Positions 9,707 to 19,216 are shown, numbered from the stretch's first letter. The stretch: 64,000 nucleotides of DNA from Bacterioplanoides sp. SCSIO 12839 (GCF_024397975.1 NZ_CP073745.1:427501-491500); one strand, 5' to 3'. Notes: generated from the sequence alone by a model not told the origin. Program-made: numbers and translations.

Positions 9707-10378
9707 ATGACCGAAACTGTCGATCGCGCATTAATGATTCCCAATGAATTACTGATTTTCAGCGCGGTTATTGCTGTATTGATTTTGCTGGCCGCCATTC
9801 GGCAGGTGAACTGGTCCGCGATTCAGGCTCACCGTGCTGCTCAGCATATGTTCTGGGGCAGTGTGCTGGTGGTATCAGTGTTCTGGTATTTACGGGCGGG
9901 TATTCAGCCGGGTATTGAATTTCATATTCTGGGCTATACCGCGCTCACCCTGATGATGGGCTGGCAGCTGGCTTTATTAGCCGCGTTTTTTGTTCAGTTG
10001 CTGATGTTGCTGGCGGGTAAATTTATCTGGCAAGAGCTGGCATATCAGTACGTATTTTTCAGTGCGTTACCTGTGATGTTCAGCTATGGCTTCTATCTGC
10101 TGGTATACCGGCGCATGACCCATAACCCGTTTGTTTATATTCTGGTGGCTGGATTTTTTAACGCCGGTTTTACCCATGCGTTTACCGATATTATCCGCAG
10201 TGCGTTATTGCTGGTGATGGAGTTATACACTCCCGATATTCTCTGGCGTGATTATTTACGCTATTTGCCCTTGATGATGTTTCCGGAAGGGGTGGTGAAT
10301 GGCATGTTTATCACAGGTATGGTGGTGTTCCATCCGCGCTGGTTAAGCACCTTCGACGAAGACTCTTACTTTCGTTAA
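9707..10378 (+). CDS. CbiM-like energy-coupling factor permease
   Basis: A 223-residue inner-membrane protein with about six hydrophobic segments. The C-terminal FPEGVVNGMFITGMVVFHP and the internal FFNAGFTHAFTDI match the CbiM/NikM-type substrate-binding membrane component of energy-coupling factor transporters, which take up cobalt or nickel. The canonical N-terminal metal-binding MHI segment of true CbiM proteins is not present, and no CbiQ/CbiO partners are nearby. The substrate is therefore unknown, and it may be one of the stand-alone members found in pseudomonads. It converges on regA. Confidence 0.72.
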   Translation: MTETVDRALMIPNELLIFSAVIAVLILLAAIRQVNWSAIQAHRAAQHMFWGSVLVVSVFWYLRAGIQPGIEFHILGYTALTLMMGWQLALLAAFFVQLLMLLAGKFIWQELAYQYVFFSALPVMFSYGFYLLVYRRMTHNPFVYILVAGFFNAGFTHAFTDIIRSALLLVMELYTPDILWRDYLRYLPLMMFPEGVVNGMFITGMVVFHPRWLSTFDEDSYFR

Positions 10379-10390
10379 TCGATACTGTCT

Positions 10391-10921
10391 CTAGCGCGGC
10401 GCGTATTTCTGCAGCTTGCGTTGCAGGGTTCGGCGGTGCATGTTCAAGGCTCGTGCGGTCGCGGAAATATTGCCATCGTTTTCATTCAGAATGCGCTGAA
10501 TATGCTCCCATTCCATCCGCTCCACCGACATCACTTCCGGCGCTTCTTCGACATCGGATGTTTGTGGCTCATCCGAAAAGGCATTTAATAATTCCAGTAA
10601 CGTGGCGGGTTTATGCAGGTAGTTATAAGCGCCTAATTTAACGGCTTCAACGGCTGTGGGAATGCTGGCGTAACCAGTGAGCATCACAATTCGGGCATCG
10701 GGCAGTATGTGTTTCAGCGGTTCAATAAGTTGTAACCCTGAGTCTTTTTCTAAGCGTAAATCTAATGTGACCCATTGTGGTTGATGCTGCTGTGCAAGCG
10801 TTAACGCCTGTTCCGCAGTTTCTGCATGCCAGCATGTGTGCCCGTGGCGCTCTAAGCTGCGGCATAACACCTGAGTAAAATGCAGGTCGTCATCAATCAC
10901 CAGAATATCAGGTTTATTCAT
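10391..10921 (-). CDS. regA: RegA/PrrA/ActR-type redox response regulator
   Basis: A 176-residue regulator with an N-terminal receiver domain (IDDD at 9-12, phosphoacceptor D54 in TLDLRL, switch T in MLTGY, K in HKPA). A C-terminal Fis-type helix-turn-helix (NDGNISATARALNMHRRTLQRKL) follows. This short receiver-plus-Fis form is typical of RegA, which controls respiration and other redox-dependent genes when phosphorylated by RegB. It lies 22 bases after regB on the same strand, so the pair is an operon. There is no sigma-54 domain, which separates it from NtrC types. Confidence 0.88.
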   Translation of the reverse strand: MNKPDILVIDDDLHFTQVLCRSLERHGHTCWHAETAEQALTLAQQHQPQWVTLDLRLEKDSGLQLIEPLKHILPDARIVMLTGYASIPTAVEAVKLGAYNYLHKPATLLELLNAFSDEPQTSDVEEAPEVMSVERMEWEHIQRILNENDGNISATARALNMHRRTLQRKLQKYAPR

Positions 10922-10943
10922 ATACCGTCTTTTTGCCGCTGTA

Positions 10944-12203
10944 TTACTGTGCTTTCGCGCGATTCGGTTTTACCCGAGGCAGCTGAATCTGACATAAGCT
11001 GCCGCCGTTATCCAGCGCTTTTAACAGTACTTGCCCGCCGAATTGTTCAACACTGGCATTACTCAGATATAAACCAATCCCCATGCCATGTTCTTTGTTG
11101 CTGCTGAACAGTGCCTGTTTGTTAATGTGTGAGGCTGCTTCCGGGTCAGGCTGAACAATATCGAGTGTCCAGAGGTGCTTTTCTAGTGTCACTTTCAGCT
11201 CGATTGGCTGATTACCGGCTTCGGCAGCGTTATCTAACAGGTTCAACAATGCCTGATCCAGCAGAGGTGAAGCGGTGACAGTTGCCTCAGCATCAATGCC
11301 ATTATCAACCCAGAGGGCATTTGGGTGACTAAGGCGCCAGCGATGCAGCAATGTGCATAACCAGTGATATGACGTTTGTTGGCCAATATGATGAGCGTGT
11401 CGGCCAGCATTGGCTAAGTGTTGCAGCGATTGTCTGCAGCTGGCAACTTGCTCGCGTAATAAATGCAGATCCTGCTTGGTCAACAGGTGATCAGGTTGCA
11501 TGGCGATGTCATCAAGAATCATATGCATGGTCATCAATGGTGTGCCCATTTCATGGGCTGTACCCGCGGCCAAAGTGGCAATGCCGATCAGTTGTTCGTT
11601 TTTGAGCTGTTGTTCGCGCAATTGTTGGATTTCTTTCTGCTGCTTTTGTCGCGCTTTCAGCAGCATGGGAATAAAAGTGATGACAATTAAGGCACTGATG
11701 ACAAACGTCAGCCACATACCCGCTAGGTGCCAGTCGAATAAAGAGTGACCTCCTAAAGCATGGTTGTGGTTGGCAGCCATTAATGGCTGATACCACTGTG
11801 TCAGTGCGCTGTAGTCAATAATACATAACAGCGCGACCCATAATGCCATGCCGGTGTTCAGGCTGTAGGCGGCGAATACCAGCAATACCAGAAAATAGGA
11901 AATAAACGGGTTGGTGGCTCCGCCGGTAAAAAACAGCAGTCCGGCCAGTAATTGTGTTTCAAATGCCAGGTGTAATAACAGATGCCAGTCTTTGATAGGC
12001 TGATGCTTGCCGAATTGACTGCGTTGCCCTTGCCAGCCACTGATTAATAACAATGGCATATACAGGGCCAGTAACAACCATGCGACAGACAGTTGGCCAA
12101 ACCCCTGATATTGCAGGTAGCCAAGAAATATCAGCCAAACAGAGGCGATGGATAAGCGCAGCCAGGACAGGCGTTGCAGAACAAGATTAAGGTCATGATT
12201 CAT
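10944..12203 (-). CDS. regB: RegB/PrrB/ActS-type redox sensor histidine kinase
   Basis: A 419-residue inner-membrane kinase with about six N-terminal membrane segments (to about residue 180). It contains the heptapeptide GGATNPF (94-100), matching the GGxxNPF quinone-binding motif of RegB. The H-box is HEMGTPL with H217. A cysteine, C256 in SCRQSL, sits where the redox-active cysteine of RegB lies. The C-terminal ATPase domain shows LLNLLDNAAEA and GMGIGLYLSNASVEQFGG. Sensing of the quinone pool or redox state is known for the family and inferred here from these residues. It is the first gene of the operon with regA. Confidence 0.9.
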   Translation of the reverse strand: MNHDLNLVLQRLSWLRLSIASVWLIFLGYLQYQGFGQLSVAWLLLALYMPLLLISGWQGQRSQFGKHQPIKDWHLLLHLAFETQLLAGLLFFTGGATNPFISYFLVLLVFAAYSLNTGMALWVALLCIIDYSALTQWYQPLMAANHNHALGGHSLFDWHLAGMWLTFVISALIVITFIPMLLKARQKQQKEIQQLREQQLKNEQLIGIATLAAGTAHEMGTPLMTMHMILDDIAMQPDHLLTKQDLHLLREQVASCRQSLQHLANAGRHAHHIGQQTSYHWLCTLLHRWRLSHPNALWVDNGIDAEATVTASPLLDQALLNLLDNAAEAGNQPIELKVTLEKHLWTLDIVQPDPEAASHINKQALFSSNKEHGMGIGLYLSNASVEQFGGQVLLKALDNGGSLCQIQLPRVKPNRAKAQ

Positions 12204-12289
12204 GCCGCCAGTATAACGGCATGAATCACGCTTTACCTGATATAACGCACTCTTTCGGATCCGGATGTTGTTGTCGGACCCTGGTGATG

Positions 12290-13705
12290 TTATCGGGTCC
12301 AGATGTTGTGGTCGATGGTGCCCGGGTAGTCATCACTGCTGTTGAAGTGTGGCACCTGTTTCTGATTCAACTGCTGTTCGTAATCACGGGTCAGTTTAAT
12401 CACTACGCCCGACAGTAAGATCAGAGCGACTAAGTTGACCATGGCCATCAGCCCCATGGACGCATCTGCAGCATCCCAAACGATGCCAACTTTTTCTACT
12501 GCGCCCCAGATGACCATACCAATCACAAGAGCGCGCACGATCATCAATAATGGTTTCACGTAACGGTTGCCCATCAGGTAAATCAGATTGCTTTCCGCAT
12601 ACATGTAGTTACCGATGATCGACGTAAAGGCAAAAAACAGAATAGCGATGGCAACCAGTGCTTTACCGCCACCACCTAAGGTGGCATCCAGTGCGGCCTG
12701 AGTCAGCTCAACACCACTTACGCCGTTACCAGGTTCCATTACGCCCGACAGCAGGATCACCAGTGCGGTACAGGTACAGATAATAATGGTGTCGATAAAG
12801 ACTCCAAGTGACTGTACAAAGCCCTGAGAGGCTGGGTGATGTGGGTTCGGAGCTGCACTGGCAGCTGCGTTCGGGGCGCTGCCCATACCGGCTTCGTTAG
12901 AATACAAACCTCGCTTAACACCATTTAATAAGGCCACCATCAGGCCTCCCATGATACCGCCAGCGGCTTGTTCTAAGCCAAATGCGCTGCTGAAAATCTG
13001 AGCAAACATCGCCGGTACTTTGTCGTAGTTCATTGCTACCACAGACAGAGCAACCATCAGATAGACCAATGCCATCAGGGGGACCAGTGTTTCGGCAGCA
13101 CGGGCTATTGAATGAATGCCGCCAAAAATAACGATGGCTGATAACGCAGCAATCACCAGACCTGTGGTCAGAGTATCAATACCAAAAGCGCTGTTCATGG
13201 CAACGGCGATGGAGTTAGCTTGTACCGCGTTAAACACAAAGCCGAATGAAATAATCAGCAGGACGGCGAACAGCATGCCCATCCAGCGTTGGCCCAGACC
13301 GCGCTCAATATAATAAGCCGGGCCGCCGCGATAGGTGCCCTGATCGTCCTGGGTTTTATATAACTGTGCTAATGCACTTTCTGCGTAACCGGTTGCCATG
13401 CCTAATAAAGCGGTCATCCACATCCAGAAAATGGCACCTGCACCACCTACGTACAGGGCAACAGCTACACCGGCTAAGTTACCGGTTCCGACCCGGGACG
13501 CTAAGGACGTACACAATGCCTGAAACGGCGAAATTCCAAAGTTATCTTTTCCTTTGCCGCTGAATAAAATCGAAAACATATGCTTAAAGCGGCGCAGTTG
13601 AATAAAGCGCAGGCGCAGCGAAAACATAATGCCAACCCCTAGCAGCAGGGGAACCATTAATTGCCCCCAAACCAGGGAATTAATTGCACTGATGATTGAT
13701 TCCAT
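12290..13705 (-). CDS. Sodium:alanine symporter (AGCS family)
   Basis: A 471-residue inner-membrane carrier with about ten hydrophobic segments, predicted to import alanine or glycine with sodium. Family signatures are GTGNLAGVAVALYVGGAGAIFWMW, GGPAYYIERGLG and a LYSNEAGMGSAPNAAA stretch. The start is ATG 13705 (MESIISAINSLVWG), with GAGG five bases upstream; an in-frame ATG at 13747 has no such site and adds 14 residues atypical of the family. It stands alone and is divergent from prfC. Confidence 0.92.
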   Translation of the reverse strand: MESIISAINSLVWGQLMVPLLLGVGIMFSLRLRFIQLRRFKHMFSILFSGKGKDNFGISPFQALCTSLASRVGTGNLAGVAVALYVGGAGAIFWMWMTALLGMATGYAESALAQLYKTQDDQGTYRGGPAYYIERGLGQRWMGMLFAVLLIISFGFVFNAVQANSIAVAMNSAFGIDTLTTGLVIAALSAIVIFGGIHSIARAAETLVPLMALVYLMVALSVVAMNYDKVPAMFAQIFSSAFGLEQAAGGIMGGLMVALLNGVKRGLYSNEAGMGSAPNAAASAAPNPHHPASQGFVQSLGVFIDTIIICTCTALVILLSGVMEPGNGVSGVELTQAALDATLGGGGKALVAIAILFFAFTSIIGNYMYAESNLIYLMGNRYVKPLLMIVRALVIGMVIWGAVEKVGIVWDAADASMGLMAMVNLVALILLSGVVIKLTRDYEQQLNQKQVPHFNSSDDYPGTIDHNIWTR

Positions 13706-14032
13706 ACAGACCTCACATCGATAAAAAGAAATAGGAAAAAACACCACTCGTCGATATCGGCGCTTTTCAGAAGGCGCGAGAGGCTATCACAAGCCAAAAA
13801 AATAATGGGGGCCGTCATTTGATTAATATCAGTAATTGCGGGTTTGAAGTATTCGTACGTAAGCAATAGTGCGGACTTATCTCTGATTAAAGTAATTTCT
13901 GATGTGAGTTTTATAACCTGAGGTTATGAACGGTTTCATAATGGTTTTTATCCCGGCATCGTTTGAGCTTTGTCACAGATTCGACGACAATGCCCGCCAT
14001 TTCATACTGCTTATTATTTCTGAGACTCTGCT
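13706..14032. other. Divergent intergenic region, symporter / prfC
   Basis: No gene is visible. A candidate prfC promoter is TTGAGC (13963-13968), 17 bases, GACAAT (13986-13991). A perfect palindrome ATAACCT-G-AGGTTAT lies at 13913-13927, about 35 bases before that -35, and could be an operator. Confidence 0.45.
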
Positions 14033-15622
14033 ATGTCGTCTTCTGCCTTTCAGACCGAGGTTGGCCAACGCCGTACCTTTGGCATTATTTCCCACCCGGA
14101 TGCGGGTAAGACCACCATCACTGAAAAGTTGTTGCTGTTAGGTAATGCCATTCAGCTAGCCGGGACGGTAAAAGGTAAAAAAACCGGCCGTATGGCAACG
14201 TCTGACTGGATGCAGATGGAACAAGATCGGGGCATCTCGATTACCACCTCGGTGATGCAGTTCCCGTATAAAGAGCGCATGGTCAATCTGCTCGATACCC
14301 CTGGACACGAAGACTTCTCGGAAGATACCTACCGCACGCTGACAGCGGTAGATTCGGTATTGATGGTGATCGACGGCGCTAAAGGTGTGGAAGACCGAAC
14401 CATTAAACTGATGGATGTTTGTCGTCTGCGTGATACGCCGATTTTTACCTTTATTAATAAGATGGACCGTGAAGTTCGTGATCACATCGAAGTACTGGAT
14501 GAAATCGAAACGGTTCTGAAAATTAAGTGTGCCCCGGTGACCTGGCCAATTGGCATGGGGAAGGCGTTCCGAGGCGTTTACAACCTGTACACGGATACCG
14601 TGCATTTATTCCAGCCAGGACAGGCGTCCGTGGTACCGGATGATGTTCAGATTAAAGGCATTGATTCCGCCGAAGCTCGTGCAGAGCTAGGCGATGAGCT
14701 GGTGGATGAGTTGATGGACGAAGTGGAGCTGGTGCGTGGTGCCAGTTACGAGTTCGATCTAGAGCAATATTTGGCTGGCGAGATGACTCCCGTCTTTTTT
14801 GGTACGGCACTGGCGAATTTTGGTATTCGTGAAATGCTGGATTATTTCGTTGACTGGGCGCCAGCACCGATTGAGCGTGAAACCAAGCAGCGTGTGGTTA
14901 AACCTGACGAAGCTAAGTTCTCCGGCTTTATCTTTAAAATTCAGGCCAATATGGACCCAAAACACCGTGACCGTATTGCCTTTATGCGCATCTGCTCCGG
15001 TACCTATTCCAAGGGTATGAAGATGAAGCATACCCGTCTCGGTAAAGACGTGAAGGTGGCGGATGCGGTGACCTTCCTGGCTGGTGACCGCTCGAATGTG
15101 GAAGAAGCCATCTCTGGTGAAATCATTGGTTTGCACAACCACGGCACGATTCAGATTGGTGACACCTTTACTCAGGGGGAAGAATTACAGTTCACCGGCA
15201 TTCCACATTTCGCCCCGGAACTGTTCCGTCGGGTCCGCTTAAAAGACCCGCTGAAGATGAAACAGCTACAGAAAGGTTTGCAGCAGTTATCGGAAGAGGG
15301 CGCGACTCAGTTATTCCAACCGCTGAATAACAACGACCTGATTCTGGGTGCCGTGGGTGTGCTGCAGTTTGATGTGGTTCAGCAGCGTCTGCGCGATGAA
15401 TATAAAGTGGAATGTATTTACGAGCCTGTGAATGTGAACACCGCGCGTTGGTTGCAATGCGACGATGAGCGCAAGCTGGAAGAATTCCGCAAGAAAGCTT
15501 CTGAGAATCTGGCGATCGACGGTGGCGGCCATTTAACCTATATCGCAACGTCTCGGGTGAACCTAAGCCTGACGGAAGAGCGTTGGCCGGAAATTGAATT
15601 TCGTGCCACCCGTGAGCATTGA
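14033..15622 (+). CDS. prfC: Peptide chain release factor 3
   Basis: A translational GTPase that removes RF1 and RF2 from the ribosome after termination. The GTPase domain shows the P-loop [16 protein letters not shown] (about residues 17-32), DTPGHEDF (about 88) and NKMD (about 142). The C-terminal domains carry [17 protein letters not shown] and [10 protein letters not shown], conserved in RF3 and distinguishing it from EF-G. At 529 residues it has the usual length and is complete. It appears monocistronic. Confidence 0.97.
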   Translation: MSSSAFQTEVGQRRTFGIISHPDAGKTTITEKLLLLGNAIQLAGTVKGKKTGRMATSDWMQMEQDRGISITTSVMQFPYKERMVNLLDTPGHEDFSEDTYRTLTAVDSVLMVIDGAKGVEDRTIKLMDVCRLRDTPIFTFINKMDREVRDHIEVLDEIETVLKIKCAPVTWPIGMGKAFRGVYNLYTDTVHLFQPGQASVVPDDVQIKGIDSAEARAELGDELVDELMDEVELVRGASYEFDLEQYLAGEMTPVFFGTALANFGIREMLDYFVDWAPAPIERETKQRVVKPDEAKFSGFIFKIQANMDPKHRDRIAFMRICSGTYSKGMKMKHTRLGKDVKVADAVTFLAGDRSNVEEAISGEIIGLHNHGTIQIGDTFTQGEELQFTGIPHFAPELFRRVRLKDPLKMKQLQKGLQQLSEEGATQLFQPLNNNDLILGAVGVLQFDVVQQRLRDEYKVECIYEPVNVNTARWLQCDDERKLEEFRKKASENLAIDGGGHLTYIATSRVNLSLTEERWPEIEFRATREH

Positions 15623-15654
15623 TTTAACAAGACTAATTGGTGTGAGCTATTTTT

Positions 15655-15720
15655 GTAGCAGCAACAGGATGTTGCGGTAGCGCTGCAGGGCCCGGGATGG
15701 CCCTTCGGCGCTGCGAGAAA
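15655..15720. repeat. Paired-hairpin intergenic repeat
   Basis: Two hairpins lie side by side: GCAACA-GGA-TGTTGC (15661-15675), and AGCGC/GCGCT (15679-15683 with 15708-15712) enclosing GGGCC-CGGGAT-GGCCC (15688-15703). Read on the minus strand, the loops centre on ATCC, as in the elements near 60340, 60420 and 63156. It lies between prfC and a small membrane protein gene and may also help end prfC transcription. Confidence 0.6.
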
Positions 15721-15830
15721 AAATATCTGATGCCTGTTAGGTCTTCTGTCGAAGATCCAATTCCCTTACTTGCGACTCCGATCCTTTGAACTAGGCTTGC
15801 TCTAGGAAAATAATTATCGGATCAAAGGTT

Positions 15831-16142
15831 ATGATTGCATTTTTCTTGGTAAGCATGGGGATTGCCGGTGTTGTGTGTTTTGTTGCGTATTTTCTGCTGC
15901 AACGCAAAGTACTGGAAGAAACGCTGACGCTGGACGACGGCAAGGGTTACTTTCTGATTGCCTGTATTCTGATTGGCTTTTTAATCAGTGCGGGTGGCTT
16001 TTATGTCGGCCAGACCGCTGGCTACGATCAGCAGGAAGGTACCTCGACCATGATGGCGTTGGCGATATTGCTGGATATTATGGTGACCTTACTGGTGCTG
16101 ATTTATGGCTTGGTAAAGTTCCGAGAACCTGAACATTACTGA
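15831..16142 (+). CDS. Small membrane protein of unknown function
   Basis: A 103-residue protein that I do not recognise. It has three hydrophobic segments (about 3-24, 41-62 and 76-96) with short polar links, so it is probably an inner-membrane protein. The middle link contains QTAGYDQQEGTST. It starts at ATG 15831, with AAAGG about nine bases upstream. It stands alone between prfC and rplM. Confidence 0.7.
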   Translation: MIAFFLVSMGIAGVVCFVAYFLLQRKVLEETLTLDDGKGYFLIACILIGFLISAGGFYVGQTAGYDQQEGTSTMMALAILLDIMVTLLVLIYGLVKFREPEHY

Positions 16143-16210
16143 AGGACGTGACGCATAGAGGTCTGCTTTATGCGTCTATTTTCCCCATCATCTCTGGGCT
16201 GCAGGAGGGT

Positions 16211-16229
16211 AATTCAGCACTGCTGAATT
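16211..16229. repeat. Perfect 19-base palindrome
   Basis: AATTCAGCA (16211-16219), C, TGCTGAATT (16221-16229). It lies between the small membrane protein gene and the rplM promoter, 17 bases before the -35. It could be a weak terminator, though no T run follows, or an operator for rplM-rpsI. Confidence 0.55.
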
Positions 16230-16245
16230 TATGAGCGAATATTGC

Positions 16246-16274
16246 TTGCGTATGACAAACCCTTCCTATAGAAT
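16246..16274 (+). promoter_or_regulatory. Candidate rplM-rpsI promoter
   Basis: TTGCGT (16246-16251), 17-base spacer, TAGAAT (16269-16274). Position 45 bases before the rplM start and near-consensus spacing make this a good sigma-70 candidate. Confidence 0.6.
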
Positions 16275-16318
16275 GCCGCCCTCTTTTGAATCAACCTGCC
16301 CTTGAAGGCGAGAAATTG

Positions 16319-16750
16319 ATGAAAACTTACAGCGCAAAACCCGAAACCGTAAAACGTGAATGGTTTGTAGTTGATGCAGCTGAGCAAACGCTGGGTCGTC
16401 TGGCTACTGAGGTTGCTCGCCATTTGAGAGGCAAGCACAAGCCTGAGTACACGCCACACGTAGACACTGGCGATTACATCGTAGTTATCAACGCAGACAA
16501 AGTTAAAGTAACCGGCAACAAAGGCAGTGATAAAATGTATCACCGTCACACTGGTTACCCAGGTGGTCTGAAATCGATCTCTTTTGACAAGCTGATCGAC
16601 TACAAGCCTGAACAAGTAATTGAACTGGCCGTTAAAGGCATGCTGCCTAAGAACCCTCTGGGTCGTGCTATGTTCAAGAAAATGAAAGTTTACGCTGGTA
16701 GCGAGCATCCACATGCTGCGCAACAGCCACAAGAACTGAAAGTAGGATAA
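16319..16750 (+). CDS. rplM: 50S ribosomal protein L13
   Basis: A 143-residue large-subunit protein. It starts [20 protein letters not shown] and contains [22 protein letters not shown] and [21 protein letters not shown], standard L13 signatures. The ATG at 16319 gives the normal family length; an in-frame ATG at 16286 adds 11 residues and lies too close to the promoter. It is followed after four bases by rpsI, the usual L13-S9 operon. Confidence 0.97.
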   Translation: MKTYSAKPETVKREWFVVDAAEQTLGRLATEVARHLRGKHKPEYTPHVDTGDYIVVINADKVKVTGNKGSDKMYHRHTGYPGGLKSISFDKLIDYKPEQVIELAVKGMLPKNPLGRAMFKKMKVYAGSEHPHAAQQPQELKVG

Positions 16751-16754
16751 GATC

Positions 16755-17144
16755 ATGGCAGAACAATACTACGGTACTGGTCGTCGTAAGACTTCTACTG
16801 CACGTGTTTTCTTACGTCCAGGTACTGGCAACATCGTTGTTAACAAACGTCCTCTGGATGTTTACTTCGGTCGTGAAACTGCTCGCATGGTAGTTCGCCA
16901 GCCTCTGGAGCTGACCGAAAGCTTAGAGAAATTCGATATCATCGTTAATGTTAACGGCGGTGGTGGTAACGGTCAGGCGGGTGCTATCCGTCACGGTATC
17001 ACTCGTGCTCTGATGCAATACGATGAGACTCTGCGTCCATCTCTGCGTGCTGCGGGTTATGTTACTCGTGATGCTCGTGAAGTTGAGCGTAAGAAAGTGG
17101 GTCTGCGTAAAGCACGTAAGAAGCCACAATTCTCCAAGCGTTAA
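16755..17144 (+). CDS. rpsI: 30S ribosomal protein S9
   Basis: A 129-residue small-subunit protein. It shows [16 protein letters not shown] at the N-terminus, [20 protein letters not shown] in the middle and the basic tail [18 protein letters not shown], whose C-terminal K-R reaches the P-site tRNA anticodon loop in known ribosomes. It ends the two-gene operon and is followed by a terminator. Confidence 0.98.
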   Translation: MAEQYYGTGRRKTSTARVFLRPGTGNIVVNKRPLDVYFGRETARMVVRQPLELTESLEKFDIIVNVNGGGGNGQAGAIRHGITRALMQYDETLRPSLRAAGYVTRDAREVERKKVGLRKARKKPQFSKR

Positions 17145-17183
17145 GCTTGCCTCCAATTCCATCACTGGAATTCGGAAGAAAAG

Positions 17184-17220
17184 AAGCGTCCCTTGGCTTA
17201 TGTCAATGGACGCTTTTTTT
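17184..17220 (+). terminator. Terminator after rpsI
   Basis: AAGCGTCC (17184-17191) pairs with GGACGCTT (17208-17215), followed by a run of T. Confidence 0.85.
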
Positions 17221-17385
17221 ATGCCTCAAAACCCCATGGTTATTGGGTTTTATAGTTGTCTCTGCGGCCGCTTTTCTTTAGTATGTGCGCCGCTCTGTTT
17301 GCTATGTTTGGTCTGTATAACAAGTGCACAATATTGCAGCTTCCGACTGGCAACATTAGATTTTTTTTGATGGGAGAGGATGGTA

Positions 17386-17982
17386 ATGAGTCAAGACGGC
17401 GTGAATAAGAGTCGACGTACTCTGCTCGTAGGCGCGACTGCTGCTGTCGGTGCTGTCGGTGCGGGTTTTGTCGCAGTACCCTTCGTGAAATCTTGGAATC
17501 CAAGTGAAAAAGCGAAGGCGGCGGGTGCCCCGGCTAAAGTTGACGTAAGTAAAATTGAACCTGGCGCGATGATTACCGCCGAATGGCGTGGCAAGCCTGT
17601 TTATATTGCCCGTCGTACGGAAGAGGCTCTGGCAACTCTGCCAACGCTGAACGGTAACCTGAAAGATCCGGAAAACAGCAACAAAGATCAGCAACCAGCG
17701 TACGCGGACAATATCAACCGTTCCCGTCAGCCTGACCTGATTGTTCTGTTGGGTGTATGTACTCACCTGGGTTGCGCTCCGAAATATCACGCTGAGGTGA
17801 AGCCTGAACCATTCGATGCCAACTGGCAGGGTGGTTGGTTCTGCCCATGTCACGGTTCTAAGTTTGACCTGTCAGGCCGTGTATTTAACGGTTCTCCGGC
17901 ATCTGCAAACCTGGTAGTTCCTCCCTATTCTTTCGAAAGCGACGGCATTGTGATCATCGGTGTTGATGAGGAGAACGCTTAA
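17386..17982 (+). CDS. petA: Ubiquinol-cytochrome c reductase, Rieske iron-sulfur subunit
   Basis: The iron-sulfur subunit of the cytochrome bc1 complex, which passes electrons from ubiquinol to cytochrome c1. An N-terminal twin-arginine-like segment (KSRRTLLVGATAAVGAVG) leads into one membrane anchor. The 2Fe-2S ligands lie in CTHLGC (from residue 125) and CPCHGS (from residue 153). The start is ATG 17386 with GAGAGG six bases upstream; the ATG at 17380 overlaps that ribosome site. At 198 residues it has the normal length. Its stop overlaps petB by one base, so petABC form an operon. Confidence 0.96.
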   Translation: MSQDGVNKSRRTLLVGATAAVGAVGAGFVAVPFVKSWNPSEKAKAAGAPAKVDVSKIEPGAMITAEWRGKPVYIARRTEEALATLPTLNGNLKDPENSNKDQQPAYADNINRSRQPDLIVLLGVCTHLGCAPKYHAEVKPEPFDANWQGGWFCPCHGSKFDLSGRVFNGSPASANLVVPPYSFESDGIVIIGVDEENA

Positions 17983-19214
17983 TGAGCAAGCAGCAAAATA
18001 CTCTGATGGGTTGGATTGATGACCGCCTGCCAGTAACTCAGACCTACGAAAAGCATATGTCTAAGTACTATGCTCCGAAGAACTTTAACTTCTGGTACTT
18101 CTTCGGCGTAATCTCCATGTTAATGCTGGTGAACCAGATTCTGTCTGGTATCTGGCTGACCATGAACTTCACGCCAAGCGCGGAAGCGGCTTTTGCTTCT
18201 GTTGAATACATCATGCGTGATGTTGAATGGGGTTGGTTGATTCGTTATATGCATTCAACCGGTGCGACCTTCTTCTTTGTTGCCGTTTACCTGCACATGA
18301 TGCGTGCTCTGCTGTACGGATCCTACCAGAAGCCACGTGAGCTGATCTGGATCTTCGGTATGCTGATCTACTTGCTGCTGATGGCTGAAGCCTTCATGGG
18401 TTACGTACTGCCTTGGGGTCAGATGTCTTACTGGGGTGCGCAGGTAATTATCTCTCTGTTTGGCGTAATTCCTTTTGGTATTGGTGATGCACTGGTTGAA
18501 TGGGTGCGTGGTGACTTCCTGATCTCCGGCGCGACTCTGAACCGTTTCTTCGCACTGCACGTGATTGCTCTGCCACTGGTGATTGTGGCGCTGGTTGTTA
18601 TGCACTTATTAGCATTGCACGAAGTGGGCTCTAACAACCCAGATGGCGTTGATATTAAGAAACACAAAGATGAAAACGGTAAGCCATTAGACGGCGTACC
18701 TTTCCACCCTTACTACACCGTGCACGATATGGTGGGTATTGTGGTCTTCCTGATGGTGTTCTGTAGCGTTATGTTCTTTATGCCAGAAGGTGGCGGTTTC
18801 ATGCTGGAATACGCCAACTTTGAACCAGCGAATGGTCTGAAGACCCCTGAGCACATTGCTCCGGTATGGTACTTCGGTGCGTTCTACGCCATCCTGCGTG
18901 CAATTCCAGACAAGTTACTGGGTGTTGTAGCCATGGGCGGTGCGATTGCCATTCTGTTTGTTCTGCCTTGGCTGGATCGTAGCCCGGTTCGTAGCTGGCG
19001 CTACAAAGGCTGGATCAGCAAAGTATTCATTGTTGTCTTTGCGATTGCCTTCGTATTGCTGACCTGGCTGGGTACTCAGCCTGCGACTGACATCAACACT
19101 CTGATGGCGCGTATTTCTTCGGTTATCTATTTCGGCTTCTTCCTGTTAATGCCGATTTACACCAAGATCGAGAAAACCAAACCTGTGCCAGAGCGTGTAA
19201 CCGGAGGTCACTAA
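17982..19214 (+). CDS. petB: Cytochrome b of the bc1 complex
   Basis: A 410-residue inner-membrane subunit carrying the two b hemes and both quinone sites. Heme-ligating histidines are expected in the second helix (RYMHSTGATFFFVAVYLHM) and the fourth helix (FFALHVIALP ... MHLLALHEVGSNNP). The quinol-oxidation PEW-type loop is present as TPEHIAPVWYF, that is, PEH instead of the classic PEW. It is the middle gene of petABC, overlapping petA by one base. Confidence 0.96.
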   Translation: MSKQQNTLMGWIDDRLPVTQTYEKHMSKYYAPKNFNFWYFFGVISMLMLVNQILSGIWLTMNFTPSAEAAFASVEYIMRDVEWGWLIRYMHSTGATFFFVAVYLHMMRALLYGSYQKPRELIWIFGMLIYLLLMAEAFMGYVLPWGQMSYWGAQVIISLFGVIPFGIGDALVEWVRGDFLISGATLNRFFALHVIALPLVIVALVVMHLLALHEVGSNNPDGVDIKKHKDENGKPLDGVPFHPYYTVHDMVGIVVFLMVFCSVMFFMPEGGGFMLEYANFEPANGLKTPEHIAPVWYFGAFYAILRAIPDKLLGVVAMGGAIAILFVLPWLDRSPVRSWRYKGWISKVFIVVFAIAFVLLTWLGTQPATDINTLMARISSVIYFGFFLLMPIYTKIEKTKPVPERVTGGH

Positions 19215-19216
19215 GC

